A DNA stretch of 9,861 nt from Bacteroidota bacterium. Its GTDB lineage: Bacteria; Bacteroidota; Bacteroidia; Chitinophagales; LD1. Shown piece by piece: positions 4,940-9,861 of this stretch. Each line of letters opens with the position of its first letter. Position 1 is the stretch's first letter. Position numbers and translations under genes: made by a program. The notes under the pieces were generated by a model that searched no databases, was not told where the DNA came from, and saw only the letters and a program-made list of their open reading frames with translations. The DNA is taken from contig CANGXE010000037.1 in assembly GCA_947457525.1 (NCBI GenBank), forward strand, positions 1 through 9,861. Reading direction: 5' to 3'.

Positions 4940-5752
4940 CTATGTTTCTACTTTTTTGAGTTTCATGATGAGTGAAACCACATGATGATACGAAGTAGGC
5001 ATTAATCGAGCTAAGGTGTCTTGAAAAACACCATCGCTAATAAAAATCCTAGGTGTGTTGTTTATAATGCCGTTGAGTATTTTTTTAGCTGCATGAGTAG
5101 GGCTTGCTCCTTTTTGCAATTCTTCATTAAACGGCTTAGACCTTGGGCCTTGATAATCGGCATTCACCGAAATTTCTGTAGCTACTGCGCCCGGATGTAC
5201 CGTATGAATGGTGAAATGCTTTATCTTTCTTATCTTATGCTCAATGCGCAAAGCATCCGTAAATCCTCTGACCGCAAATTTAGTCGTACAATAAGGTACT
5301 AAATACGGCAAAGCCAAGATGCCTTGTGTGCTTGAAATATTGACTAAAGCAGCTTCGGGTCTACTGAGTAGTGTGTGGTAAAAATATTGTGTCGCTTTGA
5401 CAACTCCGTAATAATTGATATCAGTTATCTTTTCAAAATCTTGCTCTGTCACTTTTTCAAAAGTAATATCCCCTAGGGCTATACCGGCATTATTGATTAA
5501 CACATCCACATGCCCAAAATGCGCAATAACATTTTCGGCAAACTGCTTTAAATCTGAGGCATTGGCGATATCAAAGATTTCATGGTATGATTTTACTTTG
5601 CATGATGCAATGTCGTTAATAGTTTTATCAAGCGTTTTTATATCACAAAAAGCAACTTGAGCGCCTGCTTTTGCTAACTCCACCACTAAGGCATTTCCAA
5701 TACCACTACTAGCTCCGGTCACTACAACCACTTTATCTTTTAGTTTTTTCAT
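4940..5752 (-). CDS. Short-chain dehydrogenase/reductase (classical SDR)
   Basis: A 270-residue NAD(P)-dependent oxidoreductase. It has the Rossmann motif TGASSGIG (12-19), NNAG (87-90), Asn113, catalytic Ser141 and Tyr154-x3-Lys158 (YCTTK), then PG (187-188), all in classical SDR order. Asp37 (FCDIK) at the end of the second strand favours NAD(H) over NADP(H). The end of the protein is basic and hydrophobic. It starts nine bases after the monooxygenase stop, so the two are certainly co-transcribed. SDRs beside Baeyer-Villiger monooxygenases commonly oxidise a secondary alcohol to the ketone used by the monooxygenase. That pairing is the likeliest role, with the substrate unknown. Confidence 0.92.
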   Translation of the reverse strand: MKKLKDKVVVVTGASSGIGNALVVELAKAGAQVAFCDIKTLDKTINDIASCKVKSYHEIFDIANASDLKQFAENVIAHFGHVDVLINNAGIALGDITFEKVTEQDFEKITDINYYGVVKATQYFYHTLLSRPEAALVNISSTQGILALPYLVPYCTTKFAVRGFTDALRIEHKIRKIKHFTIHTVHPGAVATEISVNADYQGPRSKPFNEELQKGASPTHAAKKILNGIINNTPRIFISDGVFQDTLARLMPTSYHHVVSLIMKLKKVET

Positions 5753-5761
5753 ATTCAGTTG

Positions 5762-7222
5762 TTAAGATATGATATGATCGTTGGCTTTAAAACTATTGGC
5801 CATGTTCCTAAAAGTAAAACTAAATCCGGGAAACATAGCTATGACATGTCCGCTCTTGCTTTGATACCAACTCTTGCAACCTCCAGATTTCCATACCGTT
5901 TGTTTCATCTCTTCGTGAATCATGGTCGTATATTTCTCTTCGGCACTTGCTTTCACTTCAATGGCTTGTTGTTTAGCGACCAACACCTCTTTGATGCTTT
6001 TGATGATGTATAAAAGCTGCGACTCAATGATAAAAATCGCAGACGTATGTCCTATGCCGGTGTTCGGTCCGGTGATAAGAAACAAGTTGGGGAATTGAGG
6101 CACTGTAGTTCCTAAATAAGCACGAGGAAATTCGTTCCAAAAAGTTTGTAACGAATAATTGTTCTTGCCCGTAACACCATAAGCAATGGTATTTCCGGTT
6201 ACATCATAGCCGGTAGAATAAATAATCAAATCAACTTTCACTTCTTTTCCGTCTTGGGTGATTATCGCATCTTCAGTAATTTCTTGAATGCCTTGTGTGG
6301 CATCATAAAGTGTTACGTTTGGTCGGCAATAGGCAGGATACAATGAGCTGGATAACAAAATACGTTTACAACCAATAGTAAAATTAGGGGTGACTTTTTT
6401 ACGTAGTATTTCATCAGGTATCGCTTTTTTTAAATACGCCTTTGCTTTTCGTTCGGCTAACAATTTCAACAAAAACGGAGAATACTTAAATCCAATCACC
6501 CTAGTTTCTAAAGACCAGTAAATCAATTTTCGCAGGAATTGATAAAGAAAGCTATTGCCGAGTAATTTTTGCTGCCAGGCACTGAACTTTCGGTCAGGCC
6601 GAGGCAAAACCCAATGGGGTGTTCGTTGGAAAACATACAACTCTTTTACTTCAGGTGCTATGGTCGGTATCACTTGTGCCGCACTAGCCCCACTTCCAAT
6701 AATGGCAACACGCTTGTTTTTATAATCATACGAATGATCCCAATTGTTGGTATGAAAAGACTTTCCTTTAAACGTCTCCTTCCCTTTAAAGTCGGGTATT
6801 ATGGGATTGCTCAATGGGCCGGTGGCATTGATGACAAACTGAGCGTAGTATTTTACAGTGGGTGTAGAAACTTCCCAAATTTTATCTTCCTCTAGCCATT
6901 TCATTCCCTCCACATTCGTGCTCGTGATGGTTTTTTCTCTAAGCTTATATTTATCAATCACGTGATGGGTATATCGCTCCAATTCATGTTGCTCCGCAAA
7001 CATTTGGGACCATGGGTAGGGCTCAAAAGATAATGAATACAACGGTGATTGAACATCTACCGCAGCACCCGGATAAGTATTTTGACACCAGGTGCCTCCC
7101 ATAAAATCGCGCCTTTCTAAAATGCAAAAATCATGAATGTCATTATTCAATAGATTAATGGCAGATGCTTGTCCGCCAAAACCGCTTCCTATGATTATAA
7201 CAGTATATTCTTTCTGTGCCAT
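5762..7222 (-). CDS. Flavin-dependent monooxygenase, Baeyer-Villiger type
   Basis: A 486-residue FAD- and NADPH-dependent monooxygenase that inserts oxygen next to a ketone or hydroxylates a hydrophobic substrate. It has the FAD motif GSGFGG (12-17) and GGTW (42-45) with YPGAAVD (50-56). The Baeyer-Villiger fingerprint FxGxxxHxxxW(P/D) is met exactly at 151-162 (Phe151, Gly153, His157, Trp161, Asp162). The NADPH motif GSGASA lies at 176-181, STGYD at 336-340, and GPNTGIGHTS at 385-394. The C-terminal SWYQSKSG...FPGFSFTFR is also typical of the class. It is first gene of a leftward four-gene operon, divergent from a Crp/Fnr regulator 185 bases away. AAGGAG lies only two bases before the ATG, an unusually close and, for this phylum, unusually good Shine-Dalgarno. 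The substrate is not readable. Confidence 0.92.
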   Translation of the reverse strand: MAQKEYTVIIIGSGFGGQASAINLLNNDIHDFCILERRDFMGGTWCQNTYPGAAVDVQSPLYSLSFEPYPWSQMFAEQHELERYTHHVIDKYKLREKTITSTNVEGMKWLEEDKIWEVSTPTVKYYAQFVINATGPLSNPIIPDFKGKETFKGKSFHTNNWDHSYDYKNKRVAIIGSGASAAQVIPTIAPEVKELYVFQRTPHWVLPRPDRKFSAWQQKLLGNSFLYQFLRKLIYWSLETRVIGFKYSPFLLKLLAERKAKAYLKKAIPDEILRKKVTPNFTIGCKRILLSSSLYPAYCRPNVTLYDATQGIQEITEDAIITQDGKEVKVDLIIYSTGYDVTGNTIAYGVTGKNNYSLQTFWNEFPRAYLGTTVPQFPNLFLITGPNTGIGHTSAIFIIESQLLYIIKSIKEVLVAKQQAIEVKASAEEKYTTMIHEEMKQTVWKSGGCKSWYQSKSGHVIAMFPGFSFTFRNMANSFKANDHIIS

Positions 7223-7230
7223 ATCTCCTT
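7223..7230 (-). promoter_or_regulatory. Shine-Dalgarno-like AAGGAGAT abutting the monooxygenase start
   Basis: On the reverse strand AAGGAGAT runs directly into the ATG at 7222. The gap between AAGGAG and the ATG is two bases against the usual five to eight. The MAQKEYTVIIIGSGFGG start matches the family, so the start codon is kept. Most other genes in this window lack any such site. Confidence 0.4.
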
Positions 7231-7262
7231 GCTATAAATTATGCCTTGCAAACATTTGAAAG

Positions 7263-7279
7263 TCATTTTAAGTGAATGA
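7263..7279. promoter_or_regulatory. Possible second half-operator on the monooxygenase side
   Basis: TTAAGTGAAT (7268-7277) matches one arm of the perfect palindrome at 7352-7369 (TTAAGTTAAT) at nine of ten positions. It lies in the imperfect inverted repeat TCATT-N7-AATGA (7263-7279). A one-mismatch -7 box (AATGTTTG reading leftward, 7256-7249) lies just downstream, without a clear -33 element. That would fit an activator-dependent promoter for the monooxygenase operon. Confidence 0.3.
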
Positions 7280-7351
7280 AGAGAAACCAATGCGATGCCT
7301 AAAGAAACTAAATTTTCGTACCACAATAATACCGGTGTATAAACTTTGATG

Positions 7352-7369
7352 AATTAACTTAAGTTAATT
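7352..7369. promoter_or_regulatory. 18-bp perfect palindrome AATTAACTTAAGTTAATT, likely Crp/Fnr-type operator
   Basis: Every base pairs with its partner. The core TTAAC-TTAA-GTTAA has the 5-4-5 geometry of Fnr/Crp sites (compare TTGAT-N4-ATCAA). It lies in the divergent gap 39 bases before the ATG of a Crp/Fnr-family gene. It overlaps the spacer of a possible promoter for that gene (TTG 7346-7348, N23, TAACATTG 7372-7379, one mismatch to TAnnTTTG). Control of both the regulator and the divergent operon is inferred. Confidence 0.65.
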
Positions 7370-7407
7370 TGTAACATTGTTTATGCCGAGCATTAAATTT
7401 CTTAGTA

Positions 7408-7998
7408 ATGATTGATTTTGAAAAGCTAAAGCATGTCTTCCCGTTTTTTAATCAGTTAAACGCCACCGATGTGTTTGATTTCTTGGCGCACACCAAGGTA
7501 TTGTCGCTAAATGCAGGTGATGTTTTTCTGAAAGAAGGTTCAATGGGCAGTAACATATATTTTGTGAAAGCAGGATTAATTCGCTCCTACTTTGTCAACG
7601 AAAAGGGTGAAGAAATTACCAACCTCATTCGGTATGAAAATCAAATTTTTGCCTCTTATGAAAACGTCTTATTCCAACAAGCCTCTCGTTTCAACTTTCA
7701 AGCAATAGAACCCACCGAGCTATTCGTGATTGACTTCACTAACCTTCGTGACATGATTGACCGAAATTCAAAATTCGAAACCGGTCGTAGGTTTTTTGTC
7801 AATACTATAATGGCTGAGTCGTTAAATGCCATAGATGATTTTATACTACTTAACCCCGAAAAGCGCTACCTAAAGTTCATGAAGGAAAATCCGGAATTGC
7901 TCAATCGTGTGCCTATCAAGTATATCGCCAATGTGCTGGGCATTACTCCCGTGTCGCTCAGCCGCATTCGTAAAAGAGTAGCTACCAAAAAGCAGTAA
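7408..7998 (+). CDS. Crp/Fnr-family transcriptional regulator
   Basis: A 196-residue regulator with a cyclic-nucleotide-binding-like beta barrel (about 15-110, with LNAGDVFLKEGSMGSNIYFV at 34-53) and a short C-terminal winged helix. Its recognition segment is IKYIANVLGITPVSLSRIR (170-188). This short form is common in Bacteroidota. The residues that hold cAMP phosphate in E. coli Crp (GE...R.A) are replaced by FASYENVLFQQAS (81-93), and there is no Fnr cysteine cluster, so neither cAMP nor an iron-sulphur cluster is the likely signal. It is divergent from the monooxygenase operon, with a perfect palindrome between them, so it probably controls that operon and itself. The hydroxylase gene starts 85 bases downstream on the same strand. 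Confidence 0.9.
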   Translation: MIDFEKLKHVFPFFNQLNATDVFDFLAHTKVLSLNAGDVFLKEGSMGSNIYFVKAGLIRSYFVNEKGEEITNLIRYENQIFASYENVLFQQASRFNFQAIEPTELFVIDFTNLRDMIDRNSKFETGRRFFVNTIMAESLNAIDDFILLNPEKRYLKFMKENPELLNRVPIKYIANVLGITPVSLSRIRKRVATKKQ

Positions 7999-8014
7999 TT
8001 ATCTTTTGTTAACT

Positions 8015-8035
8015 CGGCTGAACAGCCGTGCGGCT
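8015..8035. other. Overlapping GC hairpins between regulator and hydroxylase genes
   Basis: CGGCTG-AA-CAGCCG (8015-8028) and AGCCG-TG-CGGCT (8024-8035) share the middle arm, so only one can form at a time. No T-run follows, so it is not a standard terminator. It may affect read-through or translation of the hydroxylase mRNA, or be a protein site. Confidence 0.35.
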
Positions 8036-8083
8036 AAATTCGTTCCAAAATTATGGTTAAAGTATAAATATAATCGACCAAAC

Positions 8084-9379
8084 ATGGAAACTTTTGCCGG
8101 AGCTTTAAAGTTTGTTTTGCCTTTGTTTCTGCTGCTTATGATTATTGAATTAATAGCAGCAAAAATCAAAAAGAAAGATGTCATTAACAGCATGGATGCC
8201 GTTTCGAGCCTAAGCTCGGGTTTAACCAACACACTCTTCAAAATTTTAGGATTAACCGTTTATATCGTTACGTACGATTTTTTATTAAAGCATATCGTTT
8301 TCTTTCCCATTCAGTCCAAAGCACTGCAATACATCATTGGTTTTATTGTCCTCGACCTCTACGTGTATTGGTGGCATCGGTGGCGACACGAATACAACAT
8401 TCTTTGGAATGAACACTTGGTGCACCACAGCAGCGAGGAATACAATCTTCCTGTCGCGCTCAGACAAACGATTGCCGATTTTGTCAATCCGGCCACCTTT
8501 TTATTTGCCCCAGCTGCAGTCTTTGGTATATCGTTAGAAACATTGACTATATTAGGCGTGGTGATGCTTTTCGGAGGATTCTGGTATCACACCGAGATGA
8601 TAGGCAAATTGGGGTTCCTCGAATACTTTTTGGTCACTCCCTCCCATCACCGCATTCATCATGCTATCAATCCCATTTACATTGACAAAAATTATGGCGG
8701 CATTTTAATTATCTGGGATAAAATGTTCGGCACTTTTCAAGCAGAGTTGGAGGATGTAAAACCAGTCTATGGTATCACTCGCCCTGTGCAAACTTGGAAC
8801 CCTGTTAAGATAAACTTTTTGCACGTTTCCTTACTATTCAAAGACGCTTGGCGTACCGCAAACACATGGGACAAGTTCCGCATTTGGTTTATGCCCACCG
8901 GATGGAGACCCGCAGATGTGATAGAGAAATATCCTGTAGCCTACACCACAGACATCACTAATAGAAAAAAATATAGACCCACGGTGAGCATCTACCTCAA
9001 AGTGTGGGCTTGGATGCAACTCGTCATCACGTTTTCAGTAATGATGTTTTTAGTAACTCAAGTAGCCAAGATAGACAAAACGGGTTTGCTCGTTTATGCT
9101 TTCTTCGTTTTCCTTTCGGTTTATAGCTACACCTCCTTGATGGATAAATCGCGAATTGCTTGGGTGCACGAGTTAATCCGTTTGGTTTATGCCTTAGCAG
9201 TTATCAAATACTATAATGGATGGTTTACCTTAGATAATTATATACCCCATGGGAGCACAATTTTACTGGCCTATTTAGTTTTTTCTCTAATCGTCAGCCT
9301 AGCTTTTGAGTTTCTTGAATTCAAAACAGACTCGAAGCTAGATGAAGCTATGGCCAAGGCCCGAGTAGCAAACAAATAA
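8084..9379 (+). CDS. Membrane di-iron hydroxylase, alkylglycerol monooxygenase-like (fatty acid hydroxylase superfamily)
   Basis: A 431-residue integral membrane protein from ATG 8084, chosen over a TTG at 8006 because METFAGALKFVLPLF gives the usual N-terminal membrane helix. The eight-histidine iron site is complete: HxxxH at 98-102, HxxHH at 111-115, His169, and HHxxHH at 188-193. Beyond the generic sterol desaturase domain it recalls animal alkylglycerol monooxygenase: NILWNEHLVHHSSEEYN (105-121), ALRQT (125-129), IDKNYGGILIIWDKMFGTF (200-218) and VYGITRP (228-234). It also shares a C-terminal region with several further membrane helices (about 305-410) and a similar total length. That enzyme cleaves ether lipids using tetrahydrobiopterin; whether this one does is unknown. 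It follows the Crp/Fnr gene and may share its mRNA. C-terminal tail residues 412-431 are charged and cytoplasmic-like. Confidence 0.87.
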   Translation: METFAGALKFVLPLFLLLMIIELIAAKIKKKDVINSMDAVSSLSSGLTNTLFKILGLTVYIVTYDFLLKHIVFFPIQSKALQYIIGFIVLDLYVYWWHRWRHEYNILWNEHLVHHSSEEYNLPVALRQTIADFVNPATFLFAPAAVFGISLETLTILGVVMLFGGFWYHTEMIGKLGFLEYFLVTPSHHRIHHAINPIYIDKNYGGILIIWDKMFGTFQAELEDVKPVYGITRPVQTWNPVKINFLHVSLLFKDAWRTANTWDKFRIWFMPTGWRPADVIEKYPVAYTTDITNRKKYRPTVSIYLKVWAWMQLVITFSVMMFLVTQVAKIDKTGLLVYAFFVFLSVYSYTSLMDKSRIAWVHELIRLVYALAVIKYYNGWFTLDNYIPHGSTILLAYLVFSLIVSLAFEFLEFKTDSKLDEAMAKARVANK

Positions 9380-9523
9380 CTAGACCGAACAGAAATAGCT
9401 ACTGCCCGAGGTTTACCTAACGGAGGCAGAATGGAGCATCCCACAACACTCAGAGGTAACTATAATTACCAACTAAAAAGATACCATCGCCACCTCATTC
9501 CCTCGCTAAGTACAAAAAATAGA

Positions 9524-9531
9524 TAAATTAG
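9524..9531 (+). promoter_or_regulatory. Possible -7 box just before the BatA-like gene
   Basis: TAAATTAG differs from TAnnTTTG at one position and lies four bases before the ATG, which would make a nearly leaderless mRNA, a layout I recall from this phylum. No TTG lies at the expected -33 distance, so support is weak. Nothing else is seen in 9380-9523. Confidence 0.25.
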
Positions 9532-9535
9532 CCCC

Positions 9536-9861
9536 ATGCAATTTCTCTACCCGGGTTTCTTATGGGCACTTGCCGCTTTGGCCATTCCCGTTGTCATCCA
9601 TCTTTTCTATTTCCGCAGGTTCAAAACCATCTATTTCAGCAATGTCAGTTTCTTAAAAGAAGTGAAAGAAGAAACAGCTTCAAGAAACCGATTGAAACAC
9701 CTTTTGGTGTTGGCAACGCGCTTGTTGGCGCTGTTGTTTTTGGTGCTGGCTTTTGCTCAACCCTTTTTGCCGAGCAAGCAAAACCAATCTAATGCGGGTA
9801 AAAAGTATGTGAGCGTTTATATCGACAACTCTTTTTCAATGAACGCCATCAGCAACGGACA
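9536..9861 (+). CDS. BatA-type membrane protein with von Willebrand A-like domain (N-terminal part)
   Basis: The frame is open to the window edge (108 complete codons). It begins MQFLYPGFLWALAALAIPVVIH, the hallmark of the Bacteroidota BatA N-terminal double-transmembrane domain. It continues with HLFYFRRFKTIYFSN (22-36), a basic cytoplasmic loop, a second membrane helix (about 56-73, ending AFAQPF), and then YVSVYIDNSFSMNA. The latter carries the DxSxS metal-site motif of a von Willebrand A domain (Asp97, Ser99, Ser101). Full-length members run to roughly 600-700 residues and are membrane proteins whose molecular role is not settled; related Bat proteins are linked to stress tolerance. The start ATG is fixed by the family's opening residues. 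Confidence 0.9.
   Translation, partial: MQFLYPGFLWALAALAIPVVIHLFYFRRFKTIYFSNVSFLKEVKEETASRNRLKHLLVLATRLLALLFLVLAFAQPFLPSKQNQSNAGKKYVSVYIDNSFSMNAISNG

Noticed and set aside
5021..5302. Rightward open frame inside the SDR gene
   Set aside because: It is antisense to an SDR with all catalytic motifs intact, and its product is Cys/Arg-rich without a recognisable domain.
6569..6895. Rightward open frame inside the monooxygenase gene
   Set aside because: Antisense to conserved blocks of the monooxygenase and without family resemblance.
8006..8083. TTG start extending the hydroxylase by 26 residues
   Set aside because: The extension is basic, lies over a GC hairpin, and precedes a natural membrane-helix start at ATG 8084.
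9562..9792. Rightward frame near the right edge read as a separate gene
   Set aside because: It lies out of phase within the BatA-like gene, whose membrane helices and DxSxS motif are clear in the ATG 9536 frame.

Overview
The window reads as an AT-rich chromosome segment of a member of the Bacteroidota (probably Sphingobacteriia/Chitinophagales-like). Four things point there: a secreted enzyme ending in a type IX secretion (Por) sorting tail, a Bacteroidota-type promoter (TTG-N20-TAnnTTTG), a short Crp/Fnr regulator of the class common in this phylum, and a BatA-type N-terminus at the right edge. Family names below come from reading the proteins against remembered family motifs; no search was run.

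Left part (1-1130). The first 58 bases hold the start of a leftward gene. It has a near-consensus promoter overlaid by two matched AT-rich operators 33 bp apart. Next come two exact-length 90-bp tandem repeats built from GTTGNNN heptads around a GC hairpin, then a short AT-rich heptad array. Two small rightward genes follow: a VbhA-like antitoxin carrying the Fic-inhibitory motif but with no Fic toxin beside it, and a 56-residue protein of unknown function with a DVDFIGGQ core.

Middle (1131-3800). Two rightward genes encode exported proteins: a PhoD-like metallophosphoesterase with a type IX sorting tail, and a single-domain fasciclin (FAS1) protein followed by a strong intrinsic terminator. 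Three copies of a dispersed element beginning GCACTGCGGTG lie in the gaps after genes.

Catabolic or lipid-modifying block (3802-9379). A leftward four-gene operon (flavin monooxygenase of Baeyer-Villiger type, short-chain dehydrogenase, DUF1214 protein, DUF1254 protein) is divergent from a Crp/Fnr regulator. The shared 185-bp gap holds an 18-bp perfect palindrome with a TTAAC-N4-GTTAA core, which has Fnr-type geometry. Behind the regulator lies an integral-membrane di-iron hydroxylase that resembles animal alkylglycerol monooxygenase along nearly its whole length. A reasonable inference is a regulated unit acting on a hydrophobic alcohol, ketone or ether-lipid substrate: the SDR makes a ketone, the monooxygenase converts it to an ester or lactone, and the membrane hydroxylase acts on a lipid. 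The substrate cannot be read from the sequence.

Right edge (9536-9861). The window ends inside a BatA/aerotolerance-type membrane protein, just after the start of a von Willebrand A-like domain.
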